Positions 1 through 5,153 of a DNA stretch of 5,153 bases are shown piece by piece; position 1 is the first letter of the stretch, and every line of letters starts with the position of its first letter. The notes under the pieces are model-generated. The model searched no databases. It worked only from the letters and a program-made list of their open reading frames with translations, and was not told the origin of the DNA. Made by a program: the position numbers and the translations under genes. Origin of the DNA: Alphaproteobacteria bacterium (GTDB lineage Bacteria; Pseudomonadota; Alphaproteobacteria; UBA6615); the NCBI GenBank assembly GCA_030831135.1, contig JAURLR010000095.1, positions 1-5,153 on the forward strand, in the 5' to 3' direction.

Positions 1-879
1 CTCGACGGTCATCTTCGCGACCATCTCGTCGAGCGCCTCCTCGCTTTCAGCACCTGTCAGATAGCCGAAGAGCTGCTTGTAGCGTGGTGAGAAGGTGTCG
101 AGGATGTAGTACTTATCCGTGTAGGACGCCCAGGGGCCCACAACAGCCTTGATCCGCGGATCGCCGGTGGCCGCGGCCTGCAACCCCCAGAACGAGCCCA
201 TCGAGAGGGCATAAATGGTGATCCCTTCGGGATCGACCTCGTCACGGGTTTCCAGCCAGTCGATCACGGCGATGATCGCGCGCTCGTAATTGTCATGGGT
301 CAGCTTGATGCCGCGCAGATTGCCCGTGCCCTGACCCGGGCCGTCCATGCAGAGCATGTGCATGCCGCGCAGATGCGCCGGATTCACACGGGGATCGGGA
401 TAGACTTCCTTGGTCATGTCGCAGCCAGGAATATAGATGACCGTCGGCGCCTTTTGCTTGCCGGGCATCATGTGGAAGTTGCACTGCAATTCCACACCCT
501 CGAACGGAATTTCGACCCGCTCCATCGGGTAGGGCGAATGTGCCATCACCTTTTCATAGGTCGAGATGCATTTGCCGTGGAGGTAACGTTTCTCGTCATT
601 CGTCTCGAGCACCGGGTGCTGGGCCAGCGCATAGTTCACGGATGCGCGGTAATAGAGTTCGAAAGCCGTGGCCGAATGGCCGGCGGCCTCCTCTTCGGCG
701 GCAACCCGTTCGAGCCGCTGAGCCAGGCGGCCCAGATGTTTGGATATCTGGGCATGGCTCTTCACGCTCTTGGGCAGCGGCCGCCCGTCTTCATCCCAGT
801 GAAAGACCTTCCCGGTCTCCTGAACAATATAGTCGAAGATCCATTGCTGGCGGTCGCGGTCGAGACGTGGTGTGCGCAT
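1..879 (-). CDS. Alpha/beta hydrolase, FrsA / DUF1100-like family, C-terminus cut by window edge
   Basis: A minus-strand frame stays open for 293 codons from ATG at 879-877 to the window edge, with GAGGGA about 9-10 bases upstream as ribosome-binding site. The first ~110 residues are helix-rich and charged, resembling the N-terminal cap of this family. The hydrolase core follows: a strand ending in PGCDMTKE (residues 151-158), DGPGQG (179-184) and the nucleophile elbow ALSMGS with Ser226 as predicted nucleophile. The PG-x-D-x-TKE and DGPGQG motifs are what I know from FrsA-like and 2,6-dihydropseudooxynicotine hydrolase-type enzymes, which cleave C-C or ester-type bonds; the substrate here cannot be told. 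No signal peptide is seen, so it is probably cytoplasmic. The catalytic acid and histidine should lie beyond the edge, since family members run roughly 360-410 residues. Family assignment is good; the exact reaction is unknown. Confidence 0.88.
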   Translation of the reverse strand, partial: MRTPRLDRDRQQWIFDYIVQETGKVFHWDEDGRPLPKSVKSHAQISKHLGRLAQRLERVAAEEEAAGHSATAFELYYRASVNYALAQHPVLETNDEKRYLHGKCISTYEKVMAHSPYPMERVEIPFEGVELQCNFHMMPGKQKAPTVIYIPGCDMTKEVYPDPRVNPAHLRGMHMLCMDGPGQGTGNLRGIKLTHDNYERAIIAVIDWLETRDEVDPEGITIYALSMGSFWGLQAAATGDPRIKAVVGPWASYTDKYYILDTFSPRYKQLFGYLTGAESEEALDEMVAKMTVE

Positions 880-1001
880 GGTGGAGTTCCCTCAGGGCGT
901 TGTTTTTCTGATTGCGCGAATGCTACCGAAAAAATGCAGGCGATGGAGGGAAATAGTTGTTACGCGAATTTCGTTTAGACGCAAGATTCATTCCTGTGGA
1001 G

Positions 1002-1026
1002 AGACTGAAGACAACAGTCTTTCAGT
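1002..1026 (+). repeat. Small hairpin with two alternative pairings, T-rich 3' flank
   Basis: AGACTG (1002-1007) and CAGTCT (1015-1020) form a perfect 6-bp inverted repeat with a seven-base loop. Alternatively ACTGAAGAC (1004-1012) pairs with GTCTTTCAGT (1017-1026) with one bulged base and a four-base AACA loop, followed by TTTTAT-type sequence. It looks like a weak plus-strand terminator, but no plus-strand gene ends just upstream. It may be a leftover or a regulatory hairpin. Confidence 0.35.
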
Positions 1027-1057
1027 TTTATCTATATGAATTATTTGCACGATTTTG

Positions 1058-1096
1058 TATTCAACCGTGTTTGTGAAATCCGGGTGTAGTTGAATA
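1058..1096. repeat. Perfect 8-bp inverted repeat in the divergent intergenic region
   Basis: TATTCAAC at 1058-1065 is the exact reverse complement of GTTGAATA at 1089-1096, with a 23-bp spacer. The arm centres are 31 bp apart, close to three helical turns, so two regulator subunits could bind on one face. Each arm also contains a TTGAAT hexamer pointing outward, one per strand, resembling -35 elements, but no well-spaced -10 was found for either. A binding-site role is inferred from position and symmetry only. Confidence 0.4.
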
Positions 1097-1142
1097 TTTA
1101 ATTTTCAGCACCAAATACATAATGATAGCGTTCCCTCTCTGT

Positions 1143-1169
1143 TCGGTTTCCGGACTTCCGGGACACCGA
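1143..1169 (+). repeat. Nested inverted repeat ahead of the first small gene
   Basis: TCGGT (1143-1147) pairs with ACCGA (1165-1169), enclosing CCGGA (1150-1154) and TCCGG (1157-1161). If transcription starts near 1130 this would form a short structured element in the 5' untranslated leader, ending 38 bases before the ATG at 1208. The inner pair has only two bases between arms, so at least one pair would have to open. Function is unknown. Confidence 0.3.
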
Positions 1170-1207
1170 GCAGGCTCTTCGGGTAACACGCATATCGGAG
1201 AAGCATA

Positions 1208-1426
1208 ATGTTCGGATATCAGGGAGGCGAAAGCCTCGAAACCGTCACACGCAAGAAGGCTTACAGGACAGCTGCCCGGGAGCGCTGGAATTTCCTGACC
1301 AGCTACGATCTCACCACGGTCAAGAACGCAGCCCAGCTCAGCGCCCTCATCGGCGGGCGATCCAGCATAACGGACGCGCAGGCAGAAGGCGAAGTGGCTG
1401 CCTGGATGGTTGGAAAGCAATTCTGA
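1208..1426 (+). CDS. Hypothetical small protein, 72 residues
   Basis: The ATG at 1208 is preceded by CGGAGAAG, giving GGAG about eight bases upstream, a convincing ribosome-binding site that decides the start. The protein is soluble-looking, with no signal peptide or membrane segment. A basic stretch, RKKAYRTAARERW (residues 15-27), is followed by a mixed part with TDAQAEGEVAAW (55-66) likely to be helical. I do not recognise a family. It sits first in a tight plus-strand run, 42 bases ahead of the next small gene, so the two are probably co-transcribed. A coding role is supported by the ribosome-binding site, the packing with its neighbours and codon use like nearby genes, but not by homology I can name. 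Confidence 0.65.
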   Translation: MFGYQGGESLETVTRKKAYRTAARERWNFLTSYDLTTVKNAAQLSALIGGRSSITDAQAEGEVAAWMVGKQF

Positions 1427-1468
1427 CCCAGAATTGAAACAGAGAATTCCTGAAAAGGCACCAACACC

Positions 1469-1657
1469 ATGACAGCTTCCGATCCGACCGATTTCGCCTC
1501 CGAGTTCAGCGCCGAAGATACAAAACACATGTCAGACCATGGAATTACTTATGTCCGGGTCGATAACTTCCGTGTTGGTGAATATCGCTACACGAATCTG
1601 AAAGACGCGATTCACCAGGCACAACGCATGGAGACGAAAAATAGAACGCCAAACTGA
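1469..1657 (+). CDS. Conserved-looking small hypothetical protein, 62 residues
   Basis: The ATG at 1469 has AAAAGG some ten bases upstream. The core HGITYVRVDNFRVGEY (residues 24-39) followed by RYTNLKDAIHQAQR (40-53) resembles a short uncharacterised family I associate with sphingomonads and other alphaproteobacteria, whose proteins usually end soon after this segment. That is recognition from memory and not a search. No function is known to me. The first 20 residues are acidic and low in conservation value, so an internal ATG at 1529 (Met21) is a second possible start, though without a better ribosome-binding site. The last 17 bases overlap the desaturase frame if that begins at 1641, suggesting translational coupling. 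No membrane segment is visible. Confidence 0.72.
   Translation: MTASDPTDFASEFSAEDTKHMSDHGITYVRVDNFRVGEYRYTNLKDAIHQAQRMETKNRTPN
1630..1643 (+). promoter_or_regulatory. Candidate ribosome-binding site and non-canonical AUA start of the desaturase
   Basis: GGAG at 1630-1633 lies seven bases before ATA at 1641-1643, the spacing expected of a real ribosome-binding site. The ATA is in frame with the desaturase, and starting there gives 344 residues. No ATG, GTG or TTG is available in this frame between the stop at 1599-1601 and the ATG at 1794. A run of five A (1637-1641) sits immediately here, so a sequencing or genuine one-base indel is the main alternative explanation. Confidence 0.4.
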
Positions 1658-2675
1658 CAATCAAAGCCCGGACCGGCACACAGGGCACAAAGACCTCCGC
1701 CGCGCAGCTGCACAGTTTCAGGAACCTTCACTTCCCCGAAGTGTCACGCAGATATGCACATCCTTCGGCGGTTACATTGCAACCTGTGCAGCGATGTACG
1801 CCTTGTGGGATATCTCCTATTGGATCTCACTGGCGCTTGCGCCGCTGGCAGCCGGCTTCCTGGTCCGCATTTTCATCATCCAGCATGATTGCGGCCACCG
1901 CGCTTTCTTTCGCACGCAGCTGGCCAACAACATCCTCGGTTTTGCATGCAGCATCCTCACGCTGACGCCCTTCACGGCATGGCGACGGCAGCATGCCGCG
2001 CATCACGGAATCTGGAATGACCTCGACCGCAGGCAAAGCGGTGCCGACATCTATTCCTCCTGCCTGACAGTCGCCGAGTATCAGGCCCTGAATCCCCGGC
2101 AACGCTTCTGGTATCGCGTCACCCAGCATCCGTTGGTCGCCAATATCCTGCTGCCCCCGCTCGTCTTTCTGGTGCTCTATCGATTTCCTTTCGACATGCC
2201 CAAATCATGGCGCCCCGAACGCCGGGTGGTTCACCTGACCACATTGACCGTTCTGGCCGGGCTCGCGGCCCTGGGGCTGCTGCTGGGCTATGCCCATGTC
2301 GCGGTCGTGCAGCTGTCGGTGATGGCGCTTGCTGCCATTCTCGGCGTCTGGCTGTTCTCGGTTCAGCACCGTGGCGCGAATACCCTATGGGCGCATCACG
2401 ACCGCTGGGACGCAACCACGGCTGCGTTGCGAAGTTCCAATTTTCTTCGCCTGCCACGCATCCTGCAATGGTTCACCGGGAATATCGGATTCCATCACGT
2501 CCATCACCTCAACGCCCGAATTCCCAACTACCGGCTGCAGGAATGCCACGAGGCGATCCCGGCATTGCAAAGCGTGTCCCCGATGTCCCTGAGCGATGGG
2601 CTCACAGCCCTTCGCATGGCGTTGTGGGACGAAAACCGCAGGCGCATGGTGACGTTCGACGAAGCAACGGCCTAA
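1641..2675 (+). CDS. Membrane fatty-acid desaturase, acyl-lipid delta-12/omega-6 type; start codon unclear
   Basis: Integral membrane di-iron enzyme that introduces double bonds into lipid acyl chains. The three histidine boxes are present: HDCGH (residues 82-86 counting from 1641), HAAHH (118-122) and HHVHH (285-289), the last inside TGNIGFHHVHH followed by RIPNYRLQECH, typical of the omega-6 subgroup. Hydrophobic helices flank the first box and recur near residues 165-180 and 198-240. The first canonical start is ATG 1794, giving 293 residues and no ribosome-binding site. However, the frame upstream encodes family-like sequence including DLRRAAAQFQEP and half of the first membrane helix, so translation should begin earlier. 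ATA at 1641 with GGAG upstream is the best candidate and gives 344 residues, a normal family length. If that start does not work, the gene is a start-loss or frameshifted allele. Family assignment is firm; regioselectivity is inferred. Confidence 0.85.
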   Translation: MERQTDNQSPDRHTGHKDLRRAAAQFQEPSLPRSVTQICTSFGGYIATCAAMYALWDISYWISLALAPLAAGFLVRIFIIQHDCGHRAFFRTQLANNILGFACSILTLTPFTAWRRQHAAHHGIWNDLDRRQSGADIYSSCLTVAEYQALNPRQRFWYRVTQHPLVANILLPPLVFLVLYRFPFDMPKSWRPERRVVHLTTLTVLAGLAALGLLLGYAHVAVVQLSVMALAAILGVWLFSVQHRGANTLWAHHDRWDATTAALRSSNFLRLPRILQWFTGNIGFHHVHHLNARIPNYRLQECHEAIPALQSVSPMSLSDGLTALRMALWDENRRRMVTFDEATA

Positions 2676-2752
2676 TCCGACCTCTTGCACAGAACCCGGC
2701 CCAGGCGGGCGCAACAGAAACCGAAAAGACCGGCCACCGATTCAGGGCTTGC

Positions 2753-2785
2753 TTGTATTCAATTTCGATTTCGACCAATTATACG
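2753..2785 (+). promoter_or_regulatory. Weak candidate promoter for the methyltransferase gene
   Basis: An AT-rich patch in the 160-bp gap after the desaturase holds TTGTAT (2753-2758) and TTATAC / TATACG (2779-2785). The spacing of 20 bases is longer than ideal for a sigma-70 promoter. If used, transcription would begin near 2790, which would exclude the TTG start at 2749 and favour ATG 2836. Confidence 0.22.
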
Positions 2786-2835
2786 GAAATGGCAGCCGCA
2801 CGGGCCTCTTTTCACGATCATTCTGGTTGAAATTC

Positions 2836-3642
2836 ATGAATTCTGTCGTCCACCGCAATTCCCTGACGCCAACGCAACGTGCGCTGCAAAAGATCCTGAT
2901 CCGAATTCGCCCCGCCCCCGTCGCGTCCTTCATCAAGAAGCTGCTCGGGCTGGATCGGGTTGTCGTGACAACCGCCAATGGCCAATTCTGGGTTGATCCG
3001 ATTTCCAATCTGGGTGTCTGCCTGTGCGAGGACGGCGTCTACGAAGCCGAAATGCAGCGAACCCTGGAAACCTATCTTTCAGCGGGATCCACCTTCGTCG
3101 ACCTTGGCGCCAATGAAGGATATTTCTCTGTCCTCGCCGCAAAGCTTTGCGGCCCGACCGGTCATGTTGTCGTGATCGAGCCGCAGGAACGCTTGCTGCC
3201 GGTCATTGCCGAGAACTTTCGCCTGAACGGAATCGAAAACCCCGGTGTGCTCAACGTCGCCGTATCCGATACGCCGGGAACCGCAACCATCCATCTGTCT
3301 CCCGACGTCAACACGGGCACAAGCGGACTTTCCAACAACTCCAAATACAAGGTCTCCACCCAGCAGGTGGCCACCACGACACTGGGGCAACTTCTCGATG
3401 GCGAAAACGCCACGCGGGTGGATTTGATGAAAGTGGATATCGAGGGCTTTGAATATGAAGCCCTGCTCGGCTCGCCACAGGTTTTCGAGCAGCATCGCGT
3501 GCGTGCGCTGGCGCTCGAGCTTCACCCCTCGATCCTTGCCGCGCGGGGAAAGGACGTGACCGACATCACGAAGATGCTGGAAACCAACGGCTACACCCTG
3601 CACGAAACCGCGGACACCGCCGTCTGGCACGCGCCCGCCTGA
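2836..3642 (+). CDS. FkbM-family SAM-dependent methyltransferase
   Basis: A 268-residue protein with class I methyltransferase features. The pre-domain stretch GQFWVDPISNLGV (residues 49-61) with EDGVYE (65-70) is followed by the SAM-binding loop FVDLGANEGYFS (87-98). The second strand is VVVIEP (111-116), whose Glu115 should contact the SAM ribose. The family motif KVDIEGFEYEALLG (199-212) and ALELHP (226-231) come later. FkbM proteins O-methylate sugars, lipids, polyketides and related acceptors; the acceptor here cannot be predicted. No membrane segment is seen. I chose ATG 2836 because residues encoded upstream, from a possible TTG at 2749, look like translated intergenic DNA. No strong ribosome-binding site precedes 2836, so the exact start is uncertain. 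Placement behind the desaturase is compatible with a lipid or envelope substrate but does not show it. Confidence 0.88.
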   Translation: MNSVVHRNSLTPTQRALQKILIRIRPAPVASFIKKLLGLDRVVVTTANGQFWVDPISNLGVCLCEDGVYEAEMQRTLETYLSAGSTFVDLGANEGYFSVLAAKLCGPTGHVVVIEPQERLLPVIAENFRLNGIENPGVLNVAVSDTPGTATIHLSPDVNTGTSGLSNNSKYKVSTQQVATTTLGQLLDGENATRVDLMKVDIEGFEYEALLGSPQVFEQHRVRALALELHPSILAARGKDVTDITKMLETNGYTLHETADTAVWHAPA

Positions 3643-3663
3643 TTTGCGTTACATCAAGGAAGA

Positions 3664-3710
3664 CCCCCACACGACAGAATAGTGTTCTGCAAAAATCTGG
3701 GGGGATTTTT
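3664..3710 (+). promoter_or_regulatory. Structured leader: terminator-like / ribosome-binding-site-sequestering element
   Basis: Three pairings are visible. AAAAATC (3691-3697) and GATTTTT (3704-3710) are a perfect 7-bp inverted repeat with loop TGGGGG (3698-3703). That loop is exactly complementary to CCCCCA at 3664-3669. Between them CAGAA (3675-3679) pairs with TTCTG (3685-3689). The G-run lies about nine bases before the GTG start at 3714 and is the only plausible ribosome-binding site, so either structure would affect initiation. The G-rich arm followed by TTTTT also resembles an intrinsic terminator for the methyltransferase gene. The pairings are seen; the function is inferred. Confidence 0.5.
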
Positions 3711-3713
3711 CCT

Positions 3714-4517
3714 GTGACGAACGGACAAAAAAAGCAAACCGAGATTCTCACGGTAACCACCGACGACCTGCTTGAGGTCCTCGGCCTGGGGCTGCGAGAC
3801 TTCATGGCCGCTCCGGCCTATGGCCTGTTTTTCGGCGGCATTTATGCGGCGGGCGGTTGGGTGCTGATCCTCATGCTGATCGAATTCGATCTGCACTTTC
3901 TCGTTTATCCGTTGGCGGCGGGGTTTGCGCTTATCGCGCCTTTCATCGCCAGCGGATTTTACGTGGTCAGCAAGCGGCTGGAAAAATCCGAACCGCTTTC
4001 CTGGGGCATTGTCCTGGGTACTGTCAGATCGATGATCGGGCGCGATCTCGGCTGGATGGCCATCGTCACCGGGTTTTCCCTGTTCATCTGGATGGACATT
4101 GCAGCCCTGCTGTCCTTTGGCTTCATGAGCTTCCAGTTTTTCAGTTTCAACGAACTGCTCAACATCATCTTCACCACACCCCTTGGCTGGGCCTTTCTGA
4201 TCACTGGAAACACTGTCGGCGCCCTGATTGCCTTCGGCGTATTTTCCTACTCGGTCATCTCGATGCCGATGTTGTTCGACCGTGATATCGACTTTGTCAC
4301 AGCCATGATTACCAGCGTGCGCTTTGTGAAACACAATCCACGGGTCATGGCGATCTGGTGCTTCACCATCGCCGTGCTGACAGTAATTTCAATCCTGTCT
4401 GGCTTCATCGGGCTTTTGGTGACATTGCCCGTACTGGGCCACGCGACCTGGCACCTCTATCGCCGCGCCATCTCGCCGGCCCCTGTTCCGGCTCAAACTG
4501 ATCATGGGCCGGCCTGA
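3714..4517 (+). CDS. DUF2189 family integral membrane protein
   Basis: This 267-residue protein matches the DUF2189 family, whose function is unknown. A short polar N-terminus leads into LEVLGLGLRDFMAAPAYGLF (residues 20-39), the typical amphipathic entry of the family. Hydrophobic segments follow at about 34-58, 62-85, 113-137, 157-185 and 211-245, giving probably six membrane helices. The C-terminal block with MPMLFDRDIDFVTAMITSV (184-202), KHNPR (206-210) and LGHATWHLYRR (241-251) is the most characteristic part. The start is GTG at 3714, which gives the expected family N-terminus and has a G-run upstream that may be structurally occluded. The gene is last of the plus-strand run and converges on the cupin gene 99 bases downstream. 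Links to respiration sometimes given to this family rest on annotation transfer, so I do not assign a role. Confidence 0.87.
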   Translation: MTNGQKKQTEILTVTTDDLLEVLGLGLRDFMAAPAYGLFFGGIYAAGGWVLILMLIEFDLHFLVYPLAAGFALIAPFIASGFYVVSKRLEKSEPLSWGIVLGTVRSMIGRDLGWMAIVTGFSLFIWMDIAALLSFGFMSFQFFSFNELLNIIFTTPLGWAFLITGNTVGALIAFGVFSYSVISMPMLFDRDIDFVTAMITSVRFVKHNPRVMAIWCFTIAVLTVISILSGFIGLLVTLPVLGHATWHLYRRAISPAPVPAQTDHGPA

Positions 4518-4568
4518 CGTGGACACGAAGCCGTAGAGGGTATTCGGCACCAACGCACCGTCTAAGCG

Positions 4569-4608
4569 CCGGTTTACCGGTTCATATCCTGAAGGCAGGA
4601 AAGCTGCC
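4569..4608. terminator. Hairpin pair between convergent genes, possible weak terminator
   Basis: In the 99-bp gap between the convergent DUF2189 and cupin genes there is CCGG-TTTA-CCGG (4569-4580), and GGCAG (4594-4598) pairing with CTGCC (4604-4608) around a five-base loop. The location suits a shared terminator, but neither hairpin is followed by a T-run on either strand, so this is only a positional suggestion. Confidence 0.25.
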
Positions 4609-4616
4609 GTTGCCGT

Positions 4617-5021
4617 TCAGGCGGCGGCCGCCGCCTCGTCCAAAAGGCGGATCATTTCGTCCAGATTCGGAATCGCTGTGTAGTCTTCGCTGAGCGCGCC
4701 GGAACCAGCCGGGCTCTTGCAGGTAAAGAAGCGACACAGGGGCCCCAGCAGACGTATCCCGTGCGGGACACCTCGCGGGATGTACACCAGATCGCCCGGG
4801 CCAATGATTTCCATCTCGTCACCGAGAATCGTCGCAAGCCGTCCCTCGAGCAGGTAAATCCACTGCTCATCGGTGGGGTGAACATGAGGCGGCGGCGCAT
4901 CACCTTGCGCATAGGTCACAACCCCGGCTTTGATCAGCTCGCCGCCGAACTGGTTCATCATGATGTGCGGGCGGGCGCTGTCCGGCGTCGGCACCATTTC
5001 GTCGCCTTTGTAAACGGGCAT
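4617..5021 (-). CDS. Small single-domain cupin protein
   Basis: A 134-residue minus-strand protein starting at ATG 5021-5019, with the strong ribosome-binding site AGAGGAGAGG directly upstream. Cupin motif 1 is seen as PPPHVHPTDEQWIYLLEG (residues 43-60), supplying His46, His48 and Glu52 as metal ligands. Motif 2 is GPGDLVYIPRGVPHG (74-88), supplying His87. All four canonical ligands are therefore present, so the protein can probably bind a divalent metal. Single-domain cupins of this size include dioxygenases, isomerases and sugar or small-molecule binding proteins, and the substrate cannot be told. The C-terminus ends in an alanine run (130-134) after a short helix. No signal peptide is evident, so it is probably cytoplasmic. 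It is transcribed towards the DUF2189 gene and probably belongs functionally with genes beyond the right edge. Confidence 0.87.
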   Translation of the reverse strand: MPVYKGDEMVPTPDSARPHIMMNQFGGELIKAGVVTYAQGDAPPPHVHPTDEQWIYLLEGRLATILGDEMEIIGPGDLVYIPRGVPHGIRLLGPLCRFFTCKSPAGSGALSEDYTAIPNLDEMIRLLDEAAAAA

Positions 5022-5050
5022 AAATCCTCTCCTCTGATCAAAACAAAATA

Positions 5051-5063
5051 TTGTTCAGAACAA
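5051..5063. promoter_or_regulatory. Perfect operator-like dyad upstream of the cupin gene
   Basis: TTGTTC-A-GAACAA is a perfect 6-bp inverted repeat with a one-base centre, ending 29 bases upstream of the cupin start codon. The surroundings are AT-rich (AAAACAAAATATTG next to it). Position and symmetry are those of a repressor operator overlapping a promoter. The regulator is not in the window and I cannot name its family from this site. Confidence 0.45.
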
Positions 5064-5106
5064 GCATGGGCCAGAAACGCTGATTTGCTCAAGCCGCTTG
5101 GAAGTT

Positions 5107-5132
5107 TGGATCCGCAGCCTGACGCTGATCCA
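5107..5132. repeat. Inverted repeat TGGATC / GATCCA upstream of the cupin gene
   Basis: TGGATC (5107-5112) and GATCCA (5127-5132) are perfect inverted arms of 6 bp separated by 14 bp, with partial extra symmetry inside (CGC / GCT-type bases). It could be a second regulatory site for the cupin gene or for a gene beyond the right edge. Short repeats of this kind also arise by chance. Confidence 0.25.
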
Positions 5133-5153
5133 CCCCCATTGAATTGGTCCACC

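Larger units (their letters stand above)
880..1207. other. Intergenic region between divergent genes; no gene seen
   Basis: This stretch separates the minus-strand hydrolase from the plus-strand small-protein genes, so it should hold promoters for both. The middle (about 1010-1130) is clearly AT-richer than the flanking genes, as expected for promoter DNA. It contains three inverted repeats, listed separately. CATAAT at 1118-1123 is a fair -10-like hexamer for the plus-strand genes, but I see no well-spaced -35 partner. The frames open through here on either strand have unconvincing proteins. Confidence 0.6.

Noticed and set aside
295..978. Long plus-strand open frame opposite the hydrolase
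   Set aside because: It is antisense to a hydrolase frame with clear catalytic motifs and gives no recognisable protein.
1061..1528. Minus-strand 155-residue open frame across the small genes
   Set aside because: No ribosome-binding site or domain pattern; it lies opposite two plus-strand genes with better initiation signals.
1628..1658. Programmed -1 frameshift at the A-run joining the second small gene to the desaturase
   Set aside because: A -1 slip does not reach the desaturase frame; a +1 shift would be needed and A-runs are not typical +1 sites, so an indel or an AUA start is simpler.
1794..1796. ATG 1794 as the true desaturase start
   Set aside because: No ribosome-binding site precedes it and it would cut the first membrane helix in half; kept only as a fallback because it is the first canonical codon.
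2207..2830. Plus-strand 207-residue frame overlapping the desaturase
   Set aside because: Arg/Pro/Ser-rich out-of-frame shadow of a desaturase with intact histidine boxes.
3079..3630. Minus-strand 183-residue open frame opposite the methyltransferase
   Set aside because: Shadow of the FkbM domain, whose SAM-binding motifs lie on the plus strand.
3654..4334. Minus-strand 226-residue open frame opposite the DUF2189 gene
   Set aside because: Highly charged, repetitive antisense product typical of a strand complementary to a membrane protein gene; no family motif.
4958..5152. Minus-strand 64-residue frame overlapping the cupin start
   Set aside because: No ribosome-binding site, no recognisable motif, and it runs through the cupin upstream region in another frame.

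Overview
This window reads like a piece of an ordinary, moderately GC-rich bacterial chromosome, most likely from an alphaproteobacterium. That placement is an inference from a DUF2189 membrane protein, a short YTNLKDA-type small protein and the base composition; no rRNA, tRNA or marker gene confirms it. I see no mobile element, CRISPR array, phage gene or RNA gene.

Layout. At the left edge (1-879, minus strand) lies most of an alpha/beta hydrolase of the FrsA / 2,6-dihydropseudooxynicotine hydrolase group, cut off at its C-terminus. A 328-bp gene-free stretch (880-1207) separates it from a plus-strand run. That run contains two small unknown proteins (1208-1426 and 1469-1657), a membrane fatty-acid desaturase of the acyl-lipid delta-12/omega-6 type (1641-2675), an FkbM-family SAM-dependent methyltransferase (2836-3642) and a polytopic DUF2189 membrane protein (3714-4517). 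On the right, a small single-domain cupin (4617-5021, minus strand) converges on the DUF2189 gene. Its upstream region, carrying a clean operator-like dyad, runs to the window edge.

How they fit together. The two small genes and the desaturase are closely packed, and the desaturase reading frame overlaps the second small gene, so co-expression and translational coupling are likely. The methyltransferase and DUF2189 genes follow on the same strand after gaps of 160 and 71 bp and may have their own signals. Desaturation of membrane lipid acyl chains is the only firmly assigned activity in the run; any shared envelope or lipid theme for the other members is a guess.

Most interesting points. (1) Desaturase-like sequence extends about 50 codons upstream of the first canonical start, yet that extension has no ATG, GTG or TTG. 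An AUA codon at 1641, with GGAG seven bases before it, is the best start candidate. The alternatives are a start-loss mutation or a one-base indel in the adjacent A-run. (2) The 71-bp leader before the DUF2189 gene contains a perfect AAAAATC/GATTTTT hairpin. Its six-base loop, which is also the probable ribosome-binding site, is exactly complementary to an upstream CCCCCA, so a pseudoknot or switch is possible. (3) Perfect dyads lie in the two gene-free upstream regions.
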